From an uncultured Senegalimassilia sp. (GTDB lineage Bacteria > Actinomycetota > Coriobacteriia > Coriobacteriales > Eggerthellaceae), in contig CAKTWI010000009.1 in NCBI GenBank assembly GCA_934630815.1, forward strand, positions 1-64,000: DNA of 64,000 bases, read 5' to 3'. The notes beneath the pieces were generated by a model, which was not told the DNA's origin, made no database searches, and saw nothing but the letters and a program-made list of their open reading frames with translations. Every line of letters begins with the position of its first letter. Position 1 is the stretch's first letter. This document shows, in pieces, positions 8,997-17,786 of this stretch. A program made the position numbers and the translations under genes.

Positions 8997-9144
8997 GCGC
9001 ATGCTATCTGCCGATGACGCTACATCTTTGTCTCTGGGAGCGGCCCTACATTGCGATATTGCGACGAGTTATGCGATTCGCCGTTTTTCCGAGGTAACAC
9101 CTATGATTCGGTTATACTGCGTAGGGGGTGTCAGCGAGGTAAGG

Positions 9145-9981
9145 ATGTACATGGGTAGCAAGAAGCTGTTTGCGCTTATTGCACTAATCGCCGTTTTGGC
9201 GTTATCGGCGTGCACGCTTGCTGCCTGCGTTTTCCCAAATCCAAGCGAACCTTCGGATTCAAACGAGTTGAAAACCCTCGTGATCGGCACCGATCCCTAC
9301 CCTCCGTTCGTCTCCGACGATGCGGAGGGCAATGCAAGCGGCATCGATGTCGATATTCTCAACGAGGCGTTTGGCCGTATCGGCTATAAGCCCGAGTTCA
9401 AATATATCGCTTGGGAGAAGAAAAACGAGATGCTTGCCAGCGGTGAGCTTGACTGCATCGCCGGCAGCTTCTCGATGACGGGTCGCGAGGCCGATTATCG
9501 ATGGGCTGGACCCTATATGAAGAGTCGCCAAGTGGTGGCGGTGGAGCCTTCAAGCCCCATCACCTCGTTTGCCGACCTTGAGGGCAAAACCATTGCCGTG
9601 CAATCCACTACCAAGCCGGAAGGCATCCTGTTGAATCGCACAAACCCCGACGTGCCGGAGGTGGCAAGCGTTCTGAGCTTCTCCGATCGCTCGTACCTTG
9701 TCCCCGCTCTCTTGAAGGGTTACGTGGACGCCATTGCAGCTCATGAGACCTCCATCTTGCAATACGAGCAGGATTATGGGGTCGATGTGCGCATTCTGAA
9801 TGATTCTTTGCTCGATGTCGGCCTTGGGTGTGCCTTCGACCTCAACGATGATCGAGGTATCGATGTTGCGCTTGCGGGCGCGTTTCGGGACATGATTGAC
9901 GACGGCACCATGCGCACGATCCTCTCGAAGTACTTCGAGGATCCCTCGCCGTATCTGCGAGTAGGCGATGTGCGTGGCTAG
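9145..9981 (+). CDS. Extracellular solute-binding lipoprotein (family 3, amino-acid type)
   Basis: A 278-residue exported lipoprotein with an SBP_bac_3 domain. The signal peptide (GSKKLFALIALIAVLALS) ends in two overlapping lipobox candidates, LSAC and LAAC. The mature part begins LVIGTDPYPPFV and continues with GIDVDILNEAFGRIGYK, DCIAGSFSMTGREADYRWAGPY and a hinge region LEGKTIAVQSTTKPEG, the usual order for polar amino acid binding proteins. No ABC permease or ATPase gene lies next to it. Its 3' end overlaps a hybrid sensor kinase gene by 14 bases, so it may act as a ligand-sensing partner of that kinase rather than as a transporter subunit. ATG at 9145 or 9151 is possible; GAGG and AAGG sit just upstream. 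The frame is open further upstream without signal-peptide character. Confidence 0.85.
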   Translation: MYMGSKKLFALIALIAVLALSACTLAACVFPNPSEPSDSNELKTLVIGTDPYPPFVSDDAEGNASGIDVDILNEAFGRIGYKPEFKYIAWEKKNEMLASGELDCIAGSFSMTGREADYRWAGPYMKSRQVVAVEPSSPITSFADLEGKTIAVQSTTKPEGILLNRTNPDVPEVASVLSFSDRSYLVPALLKGYVDAIAAHETSILQYEQDYGVDVRILNDSLLDVGLGCAFDLNDDRGIDVALAGAFRDMIDDGTMRTILSKYFEDPSPYLRVGDVRG

Positions 9982-12145
9982 AAACAATCATCCCGGCAGA
10001 CGCTTTTGGGCAATCGGCATCGCAGTCGGGGTTGCTGTGGCGTGCGTGAGCGGCCTGATCAGCTTCGGCTCGGTGTTCCGGCAAGCCGCTGAGCGCTCTG
10101 ACAACGTGGTCGCCTTCGCAAAGTCGCAGAGCCTGACTTATGACTCATTCAATGATTCCGCTGCTATGACCAGTCAGGTGCTTGCGCTTGAAAACGCGGC
10201 GCAACTTGCTCGTAATATCTCCTACAGCATTGACGGCATCGACCAAGCCGGTCTTGAAGGATCTGCGCGGCAGCTCGGCTTGTCGAACGCTTTCGTGTTG
10301 TCCGCCGATGGTCAGCTTGTGCGGTCATACTCCAACAATGACGTCACCTTCGACATGGTGCAACGGGAGGTGACGGACGAAGTCGCCCTCGAGGTGATCG
10401 ATGATCCTAGGAAAATGTACGCTACGCGTATCGTTTTAGATGACGGATCGTACATCGATGTAGGTTGTGCGGCGCGCATCGATGAACCGGGCATGGTCGT
10501 TGCGGGTTACTATACAAGCGAGGTGTTCTCGAATCGTTATCTGCTGCCGTTGCAGAATATGCTGGCGGGTTACGATGTGCGGGGCAGCGGCGATATCGTC
10601 GTGGAATCCGACGGCAAGGTGGTTGCCGCCAACATGCTTCCAAATCAGGTCAGCGGCGATATCCAGCTTGATGCCCCCGATACGAAGGTCGTCGAGGATA
10701 TCAAGAGCCGCTGCCCGCTTGGCAAGACCACGCTGCTGGTCTCGGGTTCGAACCCTTATATCGCCTCCCTTGACAAGGCCCGTGATTATTACGTGTACAC
10801 ATTCATGCCCGTTTCGTCTTGTTTGGGCGAAGTCGCCGGGTTCGTAGCCGTTGCCCTTGCGCTGTACAGCGTCGTGGTCGCCGTGTTCGCTCTTTCCAGG
10901 CGCAAATCCGAGCACGAGCACCTCCATGAGCTCGTGGCGCAGGAGCGCGAATATGCGGAACGCCTGGCGCAATCCGCCCTTCAGGCGCAAAGCGCCAACC
11001 GCGCGAAGACCGAGTTTCTGCAGCGTATGAGCCATGATATCCGTACGCCTATCAACGGTATCCGGGGCATGGTAGAAGTCGCCAACGCCTACGACGACGA
11101 CCTTGCCAAGCAGCGCGATTGCCGGCAGAAGATCTGGGCGGCATCGGGCATCCTTTCCGACTTGGTCAATGAAGTCCTCGACATGAGCAAGCTCGAAAGC
11201 GGTGAAGTGGAGCTCGATCTGCGTCCCGTGAATCTTGTAGAACTCATCAACGAGGTTTGCCAGATCATGGAGCGTCAGGCGCAACAACTTGGCGTGAGCA
11301 TCAGCTGCGATCTAAGCGGGGTCGTCCATCCCTCTATCATGGCAAGCCCGCTTCATCTGAAACGGTTGATCATGAACATCGCGAGCAATGCGGTGAAATA
11401 CAACAAGCCGGGCGGCGCGGTACGCGTCGCCTGCACGGAGCATGCGCATGAAGGCGAAGTCGCCGTGTACGATATCGTTATCGCCGATACTGGCATCGGC
11501 ATGAGCCCTGATTTTCAGGCGCACATGTTCGAACCGTTTGCACGAGAGCAGCAAAAGGACGCCGAGCACGCGACCGGCACGGGTTTGGGAACCGCGATCG
11601 CCAAGCAACTCGCGGAGCTTATGGGCGGCGGTGTTGCGTATGAGAGTAGGTTGGGCGTCGGCACAACCTGCACCATTACCTTGCCGTCGATTATCGCCTT
11701 TGATGCGTCATCAGGACCGGCCGATCGTCGAGCGCCTAATATAGTCACGTTAGACGGTTTGAGCGTGCTGTTAGTCGAGGATAACGACCTGAATCGTGAA
11801 ATCGCCGAATTCGTGCTCTTCAATGCCGGCGCGAAGGTGACATGCGTTGATGACGGCAACGAGGCGGTAAGCGCGTTCGAGCAGTCGGATGCGGGCACCT
11901 ACGACCTAATCCTCATGGACATCATGATGCCAAACATGGATGGATACGAGGCGATGCGCGCCATTCGCTCGCTTGCGCGCGAGGATGCGGGCACTATCCC
12001 CATCGTGGCCATGAGCGCAAACGCCTTCACCGAGGATAAGGTCCGCTGCCGAGAAGCCGGTATGGACGAGCATCTTGCCAAACCTATCGATTCGCAGAAG
12101 CTCATCGAGGCCTTGTCTAAGATCATGGCGGGGAAGCAGAGGTAA
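9968..12145 (+). CDS. Hybrid sensor histidine kinase with C-terminal receiver domain
   Basis: A 725-residue membrane sensor. One membrane segment lies at about residues 13-34 and another at about 283-306, enclosing some 250 extracytoplasmic residues. A charged linker is followed by the dimerisation/phosphoacceptor motif SHDIRTPING with His356. The ATPase domain shows the N box (IASNAVKYNKPGG), G1 (DTGIGMS), F box (FEPFAREQQ) and G2 (GTGLGTAIAKQ). The receiver domain at about 598-720 has LLVEDN, the phosphoacceptor Asp651 in LMDIMMPNMDGY, MSANAF and the lysine in HLAKPID. No separate response regulator or HPt gene is adjacent, so the output partner is unknown. Overlap with the upstream binding-protein gene suggests the two proteins act together. 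Confidence 0.93.
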   Translation: MCVARNNHPGRRFWAIGIAVGVAVACVSGLISFGSVFRQAAERSDNVVAFAKSQSLTYDSFNDSAAMTSQVLALENAAQLARNISYSIDGIDQAGLEGSARQLGLSNAFVLSADGQLVRSYSNNDVTFDMVQREVTDEVALEVIDDPRKMYATRIVLDDGSYIDVGCAARIDEPGMVVAGYYTSEVFSNRYLLPLQNMLAGYDVRGSGDIVVESDGKVVAANMLPNQVSGDIQLDAPDTKVVEDIKSRCPLGKTTLLVSGSNPYIASLDKARDYYVYTFMPVSSCLGEVAGFVAVALALYSVVVAVFALSRRKSEHEHLHELVAQEREYAERLAQSALQAQSANRAKTEFLQRMSHDIRTPINGIRGMVEVANAYDDDLAKQRDCRQKIWAASGILSDLVNEVLDMSKLESGEVELDLRPVNLVELINEVCQIMERQAQQLGVSISCDLSGVVHPSIMASPLHLKRLIMNIASNAVKYNKPGGAVRVACTEHAHEGEVAVYDIVIADTGIGMSPDFQAHMFEPFAREQQKDAEHATGTGLGTAIAKQLAELMGGGVAYESRLGVGTTCTITLPSIIAFDASSGPADRRAPNIVTLDGLSVLLVEDNDLNREIAEFVLFNAGAKVTCVDDGNEAVSAFEQSDAGTYDLILMDIMMPNMDGYEAMRAIRSLAREDAGTIPIVAMSANAFTEDKVRCREAGMDEHLAKPIDSQKLIEALSKIMAGKQR

Positions 12146-12485
12146 GCTAACGCGATAAGGTTCGCGCGGCACGGTTTTCGACCGGTGTGGATGTGCGGCG
12201 TCGACTACAGCACGTCAGGCAAGGGTATTGCGTCGGCAACGGCGCTGCTGGCCGACGTCGTGCGCTCGAAGGACGTGTTCTCCAGGTGCGGGGAACGACG
12301 CGTCTCGATCGATTAGTGCCGATTTTGACGCATATGCCGCTCAAATGTGCGCGTGAAGGCGTAGGGTGAAATGAAAGGAACCGGCCCCGGGGTTGTTCCG
12401 GAACCGGTCCCTTGCGGTATCGATCTTGCTAGATAGCTCGTCCAAGCGTCTGTTGCGTTGGCGGGCAAGCGTGTTTTGCGCTACG
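12146..12485. other. Intergenic stretch with possible coding remnant
   Basis: The sequence stays open in the kinase frame after its TAA up to a TAG at 12314-12316, giving about 56 codons. The part from 12185 reads like ordinary protein (for example GVDYSTSGKGIASATALLADV), but I do not recognise it. It may be a decayed gene end or chance. The rest of the interval, on the exporter side, holds the hairpin at 12377-12399 and nothing else I can name. Confidence 0.25.
12371..12404 (-). terminator. Weak terminator candidate for the DHA2 exporter gene
   Basis: Read on the minus strand, GGAAC...GTTCC (12399-12377) encloses a GC-rich interior and is followed by TTTCATTTC. The adjoining GTTCCGGAAC palindrome (12395-12404) offers an alternative fold. 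Confidence 0.35.
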
Positions 12486-13946
12486 CTACTCGGTTGCTTG
12501 CGCAGCATTAGCTGCCGTGTCGCGAATCACATGAGGCTGCTGTTGCGTCTCCTTCGAAACGCGGATCTTCAGCACGCCGAATATCAAAGCAACCAGGCCG
12601 ATAGCGGCGCACGCCATATAAGCTGCGCTCGTCCCCGACACCGTCGCCTCTACGGTTGCCGCGCCTTGCAGGGCCGCGTTCGAGGTGACCGTGGTCATAA
12701 GCGTGACGATGATGGCGGTTCCCAGGCCGCCTGCAACCTGGCGCCCGGTGTTGGCGATGGCGTTTCCGTGAGCGATCTGGCTGTTCTCAAGCGCGTTGAT
12801 GCCCCAGGTGTTCACCGGCATGTTCGCCAACGATTGACCTGCCGCTTGGGCGGCGCACAACACCGCCACCATCAAGATCGAGCAGCTTGCATCCATGCGC
12901 GAAAGAGCGAACAGCGCCGCAGTCATGAGTGTCAAACCGCCCACGGAAATGGCTCGCGGGCCGAACTTGTCGAAGACCACGCCCGAGATAGGGCTGATAA
13001 GAATGCCGACTGCGGCGGCGGGAAGCATCGCCATGCCCGTTTGCAGCGCCGTCGCGCCCATCGCGGTCTGCAGCAAAATGGGCAGAATGGTGTTGGTGAC
13101 CAGGCATGCCGCGTTGATAAGGGTGACGACGATGGCGGCCACGGCGAAATCGCTCGATTTCAGGCACCTCAGATCGAGCAGAGGATCTTCCAAGCGAAGC
13201 TGACGGCGAGCGAACAACACCAGGCAGGCCACGCCTGCGATGATGCATCCGAGCACCACTGGGCTCGTCCAACCCATCGAGGATGCGCTGGAGAAACCGT
13301 ACAGCATGCCTCCGAATGCCACGGTGGAAAGCGCGATGGACGGCACGTCGAGATGCGGTCGCTTTCCTTCTCCAACGTTATCGAGCAAGAATACGGCACA
13401 GACAAGCGCTGCAAGGGCCAACGGGACGATGCAGCCTAGGCATGCGCGCCATCCGTAAGCGTCGATGATGGCGCCGCCGACCACGGGCCCGATGGCGGGA
13501 CCTGCTGACATCACGATGCCGGCCATGCCCATGGCGGTTCCGCGCTTCTCCACGGGAAACACGAGCATCGGAACCACCGATACCAACGGCAGAAGCACGC
13601 CGGATGCGGCGGCCTGCAGCACGCGTCCGCAAATCAGCAGGAAAAACGTTGGAGCAGCGGCGCACAGCGCCGTACCCGCGGCGAACGCCCCGGTTGCCGC
13701 GAAGAACAGCTGGCGGGTGGTGAAACGGTCGATCAAAAAGGCGGAAACCGGCACCATGATGCCGCTGACCAGAGGGTATATGGACATGATCCACTGCGCC
13801 GTGGAGGCATCGATGGCGAAGTCGGCCATGATGACGGGCAGGGCAGGGGACATGACGGTTTGATTGAGAAGCGCCAGGAAGGCACCGAAGACCACAACAC
13901 CCGTGATACGCACACGGTGCGCTGCGGCGGAGCTTGCATTGTTCAA
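12486..13946 (-). CDS. MFS drug:H+ antiporter of the DHA2 (EmrB/QacA) 14-TM type
   Basis: A 486-residue major facilitator protein predicted to export hydrophobic compounds using the proton gradient. It has the DHA2 hallmarks: FLALLNQTVMSPALPVIMADF in helix 1, STAQWIMSIYPLVSGIMVPVSAFL, the cytoplasmic loop LIDRFTTRQLFF (motif A region), a GRVLQA helix, and a GPAIGPVVGGAI motif C that marks antiporters. About 14 hydrophobic segments are visible. The TTG at 13946 is chosen as start because GGAGG lies eight bases upstream. The open frame extends to 14111, but that part is cysteine- and alanine-rich and unlike MFS N-termini. It is divergent from the hydrogenase operon. Substrate unknown; no regulator gene sits beside it. 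Confidence 0.88.
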   Translation of the reverse strand: MNNASSAAAHRVRITGVVVFGAFLALLNQTVMSPALPVIMADFAIDASTAQWIMSIYPLVSGIMVPVSAFLIDRFTTRQLFFAATGAFAAGTALCAAAPTFFLLICGRVLQAAASGVLLPLVSVVPMLVFPVEKRGTAMGMAGIVMSAGPAIGPVVGGAIIDAYGWRACLGCIVPLALAALVCAVFLLDNVGEGKRPHLDVPSIALSTVAFGGMLYGFSSASSMGWTSPVVLGCIIAGVACLVLFARRQLRLEDPLLDLRCLKSSDFAVAAIVVTLINAACLVTNTILPILLQTAMGATALQTGMAMLPAAAVGILISPISGVVFDKFGPRAISVGGLTLMTAALFALSRMDASCSILMVAVLCAAQAAGQSLANMPVNTWGINALENSQIAHGNAIANTGRQVAGGLGTAIIVTLMTTVTSNAALQGAATVEATVSGTSAAYMACAAIGLVALIFGVLKIRVSKETQQQPHVIRDTAANAAQATE

Positions 13947-14525
13947 AAGAAGATCCTCCAAAAGCCGATATGATACGTGTTCGAAAAGCGCGGTTTGCGC
14001 GCACGCATCATATGAGCATGGAGGTGAGGCTGCAGGCGCCGAAGGCGCGCAGCGGGCATGGTGCGCACAGCATGGAATCCGTGCGGCGGATGCGTTGAAA
14101 TATGTTGGCAAGCGTTTGAAACATGACGGGGGGTTATCCTAGCAAAACCATTGGCGTGCGTACGGACGTTTCTGTTATGTCATGGAATCGTCATGTGCGC
14201 TTTCGTTTCGCAAACCGGGCGAAAGAGCGGTTTTCGATTCCCCGCGGGTTCAGGTTGCAACGAAATATCGGTCCTTCTTGTACCCCAATATCTTCGGAAT
14301 GGGCAATCCCTGCGCCCACGATATGCCGCCTACCGGTATTTTGTTGTCAAAACGGACCCATTTACCGAGCATACCGCCCGCCCTCAATGCGTGCAGGGGA
14401 AACGGCCGGTGGGATGGTAGAGTGCTATCCGTGCCCGACGTCCGGGCACGTTCGGCTTTATGCGGCGCTACAAGGTTTCGCGGGGTCGGATTCGGCTAGC
14501 AAGGAAAATGAAAGGGGGAGGCAGC
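13947..14525. promoter_or_regulatory. Divergent control region between the exporter and the ech operon
   Basis: About 580 bases without a supportable gene; the overlapping open frames here lack ribosome-binding sites and recognisable content. Close to the hydrogenase side is a perfect inverted repeat: CGTGCCCG (14430-14437), loop ACGTC, CGGGCACG (14443-14450), followed by TTCGGCTTT. It lies in the presumed leader and could be an operator or an attenuator. The strong purine run GGGGGAGG (14514-14521) precedes the GTG chosen for echA. Confidence 0.45.
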
Positions 14526-16445
14526 GTGGCTCTCATCGGGTTTCTGATTCTGTTCCCGTTGCTCGTGGCCGGTGTGCTGCTGCTCGTGGGCAACGAGACG
14601 GCGCGACGCGTCATCGTGTGCTCTTCAGCGGTGATCATCGGATTCGGGTCGGTTTGGCTGGTTTTGGCCAACCTGGGCACGCCGTGGGTCGGGATCGAGT
14701 TCTCTTCAGGTGCGATCGATATCGTATGCACGCTCATCGGCTTGGTCATCGCCGCGGTCATCTTGTGCTTCGGCGTAAAGTACAAGAACGTATTGGCGTG
14801 CGTGCTTGCCGTGGTGCAGGTTGTGGGCTCTTTGGTGTTTGACGTGTTCGTCGCCCATGGCATCGAAGTGCAATATGGGTTGTACCTGGACAGCCTTACG
14901 CTGGTTACCACGTTCATCATCGGCGTCGTCGGCAGCGGCATCTGCATCTACGCTTTGGGTTACATGGAGGATTTCCAGGCTCATGAGCCCGCCGATGCCA
15001 AGGATCGCCGTCCGAGGTTCTTCGCCCTCATGTTCCTGTTCCTGTCTGCTATGTACGTCATCGTGTTCTCCAACAACCTGTTGTGGATGTTCACTGGCTG
15101 GGAAATCACCACGGTGTGCTCGTTCCTGCTCATCGGTTACACCAAAACGACGGAGGCCATCAACAACGCGTTTCGCCAGATCATCATGAACCTGGCTGGC
15201 GGCATCGGCTTTTTGGTGGCGCTGTTCGCCATCGCGCTGACTATGGATACGCTTTCGCTCGTGGAGTTCATCGCCGCCGGCGTCATGGCTCCGGCGCTTG
15301 CGGCCCTGCCCGCGGTGGCGCTGGCGTTCGCCGGCATCACCAAGGCGGCTCAAATGCCGTTCCACACCTGGCTCCTCGGCGCTATGGTGGCACCTACCCC
15401 CACCTCCGCGCTCCTGCATTCGTCCACCATGGTCAAGGCCGGTGTGTTCTTGCTCATCAAGCTCTCGCCGATCTTCCTCGTCTGCCCGGCGGCAGCAGTC
15501 ATGACCATCCTTGTGGGCGGCCTGACCTTCCTGCTGTGCAGCTTCATGGCCATCTCGCAGACCAACGCCAAGCGCGTGCTTGCATACTCCACCATCGCCA
15601 ACCTGGGTCTGATCGTGGCCTGCGCCGGCGTGGGTACCCCCGAGGCCGTGTGGGCGGCAACGTTCCTGGTGCTGTTCCATGCTGTGGCCAAGAGCCTTCT
15701 GTTCCTGTGCGTTGGCACCGCCGAGCACCACATCGGCAGCCGCGACATCGAGGATATGGACCTCATGTTCGAGCGTATGCCTCGTCTGGCCCGCTTCATG
15801 ATGGCCGGCATCATGATCATGTTCGTGGCGCCCTTCGGCATGCTTGTGGCGAAGTGGGGCACGCTCGTCAGCTTCGCCGACACCGGCAACGTCGCCCTTA
15901 TCCTCATCCTGGGCTTCGGCTCTGCCGCCACGTTCCTGTTCTGGGCCAAGTGGCTCGGAAAGCTTTCGGGCATCGCCGCCCATCCCCTGAACGTTGAGAC
16001 CACCGTGCATCGCAGCGAGTGGATCGCGCTCATGGTCATGGCCGTGCTCTCCATGCTGTGCTGCGTAGGCCTGCCCGTCCTGTCCACGTTCCTGGTCGAG
16101 CCTTACATCTTCGATGTGTTCGGCATTTGCTCCCAGGGCGTCAGCCAGGCGAACCTGTGGGTTGCCGCTCTGCTGTCGGCTGTGGTGTTCGTGGTGCTGT
16201 TCGGCGGCTTGGGCTCCAAGCAGGTCAAGCAAGTGCCCGTTTACCTTGCCGGCGTCAGCGAGAACAACGCCAACCGCACGTTCCGCAACTCCTTGTCCGG
16301 TGAGACCATGGCAACGTCCCGCAACTGGTACATGGAGGGCATCTTCGGCGAGCCCAAGATCACCCCGGTGGGAGTTTGGGCCACCAGCATCATCATCGTC
16401 GTCGGGTACTGTGCAGCTATCGCCACGCTGTACGGGCTGCTCTAG
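14526..16445 (+). CDS. echA: Ech hydrogenase subunit A (NuoL/antiporter-like membrane subunit)
   Basis: A 639-residue polytopic membrane protein related to NuoL and Mrp-type antiporters, forming the ion-pumping arm of an energy-converting hydrogenase. Recognisable parts are a helix-breaking TWEI-like WMFTGWEITTVCSFLLIGY, the lysine-bearing helix AGITKAAQMPFHTWLLGAMVAPTP, the SALLHSSTMVKAGVFL loop, and AYSTIANLGLIVACAG. The GTG at 14526 follows GGGGGAGG closely. The ATG at 14508 is an alternative with AAGGA only three or four bases upstream. It opens a six-gene operon whose order matches echABCDEF. Hyf/Hyc-type hydrogenases have similar subunits, but the compact six-gene set and the neighbours favour Ech. 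Confidence 0.88.
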   Translation: MALIGFLILFPLLVAGVLLLVGNETARRVIVCSSAVIIGFGSVWLVLANLGTPWVGIEFSSGAIDIVCTLIGLVIAAVILCFGVKYKNVLACVLAVVQVVGSLVFDVFVAHGIEVQYGLYLDSLTLVTTFIIGVVGSGICIYALGYMEDFQAHEPADAKDRRPRFFALMFLFLSAMYVIVFSNNLLWMFTGWEITTVCSFLLIGYTKTTEAINNAFRQIIMNLAGGIGFLVALFAIALTMDTLSLVEFIAAGVMAPALAALPAVALAFAGITKAAQMPFHTWLLGAMVAPTPTSALLHSSTMVKAGVFLLIKLSPIFLVCPAAAVMTILVGGLTFLLCSFMAISQTNAKRVLAYSTIANLGLIVACAGVGTPEAVWAATFLVLFHAVAKSLLFLCVGTAEHHIGSRDIEDMDLMFERMPRLARFMMAGIMIMFVAPFGMLVAKWGTLVSFADTGNVALILILGFGSAATFLFWAKWLGKLSGIAAHPLNVETTVHRSEWIALMVMAVLSMLCCVGLPVLSTFLVEPYIFDVFGICSQGVSQANLWVAALLSAVVFVVLFGGLGSKQVKQVPVYLAGVSENNANRTFRNSLSGETMATSRNWYMEGIFGEPKITPVGVWATSIIIVVGYCAAIATLYGLL

Positions 16446-16460
16446 GAAGGGAAGTGTCTC

Positions 16461-17330
16461 ATGTATTTGATCCCCATCATCGTGGGCACCATCGCCTTCG
16501 CCGTGCTCGCTCCTGTGGTCGGCTGCCTGCTCGCCGGCCTTGACCGCAAGCTGTCCGCTCGCATGCAGGGTCGCGTCGGCCCGCCCATCCTGCAGCCTTA
16601 CTACGATGTGCGCAAGCTTCTGGAGAAGGATCGCGCAGCGGTGAACAACGTCGAAGGCACTTACATCACCTGCGCCCTCGTGTTCGCCATCCTGGCAGGC
16701 GGCATCTTCTTCGGCGGCGGCAACCTGCTGCTGTCCGTGTTCGTTCTCACGCTCTCCAGCCTGTTCTTCATCCTGGCGGCGTACTGCACCCGCAGCCCCT
16801 ACTCCGAGGTCGGTGCAGCCCGTGAGGCGCTGCAGATCATGGCCGAAGAGCCTATGAGCCTGTTCATCGCCGTGGTGTTCTTCCTGGCCACGGGATCGTT
16901 CGATGCCAGCGCGGTGTTCGGCCTGGAGGTTCCGGCTATCGCCGTAACTTGGATCGCCTTCCTGGGCTTCCTGTTCATCCTTACCATCAAGATGCGCAAA
17001 AGCCCCTTCGATCTGAGCTATTCGCACCACGCCCATCAGGAGCTCGTCAAGGGCGTCACCACTGAGATGAGCGGCCGCACGCTCGCGAAGGTGGAGGTCA
17101 TGCACTGGTGCGAGAACGTGCTGGCGCTCGGCTGGATCGGCCTGTTCTTCGTGTGGGGCAACCCCGTCTCCCTCGTTGTGGCCGTGGTGGCAGCTCTTGC
17201 CGCGTTCTTCCTGGAAATCCTCATCGACAACAACTTCGCCCGCGTGAAGTGGCAGCTCATGCTCAAGAGCGCGTGGGCGGTGGCCCTGGTGGCCGGCGGC
17301 ATCAACATCGCCGTCCTTATGTACCTGTAA
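16461..17330 (+). CDS. echB: Ech hydrogenase subunit B (NuoH-like membrane subunit)
   Basis: A 289-residue, eight-helix membrane protein homologous to NuoH/HycD, which connects the hydrogenase module to the membrane arm. The family loop LDRKLSARMQGRVGPPILQPYYDVRKLLEKD is present near the N-terminus. AAYCTRSPYSEVGAAREALQIMAEEP and the later KSPFDLSYSHHAHQELVKGV loop carry the conserved acidic residues. It starts 15 bases after the echA stop behind GGAAGGGAAG. Its own 3' end is followed by TAAGGAGGTCGCA and then the ATG of echC, which indicates tight coupling. Length is typical for EchB. Confidence 0.92.
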   Translation: MYLIPIIVGTIAFAVLAPVVGCLLAGLDRKLSARMQGRVGPPILQPYYDVRKLLEKDRAAVNNVEGTYITCALVFAILAGGIFFGGGNLLLSVFVLTLSSLFFILAAYCTRSPYSEVGAAREALQIMAEEPMSLFIAVVFFLATGSFDASAVFGLEVPAIAVTWIAFLGFLFILTIKMRKSPFDLSYSHHAHQELVKGVTTEMSGRTLAKVEVMHWCENVLALGWIGLFFVWGNPVSLVVAVVAALAAFFLEILIDNNFARVKWQLMLKSAWAVALVAGGINIAVLMYL

Positions 17331-17340
17331 GGAGGTCGCA

Positions 17341-17781
17341 ATGGCTTATTTCGCGAAATCGCCGTGGGTCATCCACTACGACGCCTCAAGCTGCAACGGC
17401 TGCGACATCGAGGTTTTGGCGGCCCTCTGCCCGGGCTTCGACGCCGAGCGTTTCGGCGTGATCAACACCGGCAACCCCAAGCACGCTGACATCTTCCTGG
17501 TCACGGGCAGCGTCAACGAGCAGAACATCTCGGTCGTCAAGGAAATTTACGACCAGATGCTCGAACCCAAGGTGGTCGTGGCGTGCGGCATCTGCGCATG
17601 CTCCGGCGGCATCTTCCATGATTGCTACAACGTCATCGGCGGCGTCGACCAGGCCATCCCCGTCGACGTGTACGCTCCGGGCTGCGCGGTGCGCCCCGAG
17701 GCCATCATCGATGCGGTCGTCGAGGCCGTGGGCATCCTTGAGGAGAAGCGCGCCGCAATGAAGAACGGGAAGGAGGCGTAA
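17341..17781 (+). CDS. echC: Ech hydrogenase small subunit C (NuoB-like, [4Fe-4S])
   Basis: The 146-residue electron-transfer subunit of the [NiFe] hydrogenase, carrying the proximal [4Fe-4S] cluster. Cysteine ligands are visible in SSCNGCDIE (C-x2-C), ACGICACSGG and YAPGCAVRPE. There is no twin-arginine signal, so the enzyme faces the cytoplasm, as expected for Ech. The ribosome-binding site AAGGAGG lies directly before the ATG. It is the third gene of the operon. NuoB of complex I is homologous, but the short length and the [NiFe] ligands in the partner EchE settle the hydrogenase assignment. Confidence 0.93.
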   Translation: MAYFAKSPWVIHYDASSCNGCDIEVLAALCPGFDAERFGVINTGNPKHADIFLVTGSVNEQNISVVKEIYDQMLEPKVVVACGICACSGGIFHDCYNVIGGVDQAIPVDVYAPGCAVRPEAIIDAVVEAVGILEEKRAAMKNGKEA

Positions 17782-17786
17782 GCGCC

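Noticed and set aside
13970-13985. CGAACACGTATC near the exporter start as a LexA box
   Set aside because: The right half-site does not match GTTY at the needed spacing.
14123-14842. Open frame running into echA from the upstream gap
   Set aside because: It overlaps echA in another frame, is Arg/Gly-rich, and has no recognisable domain.
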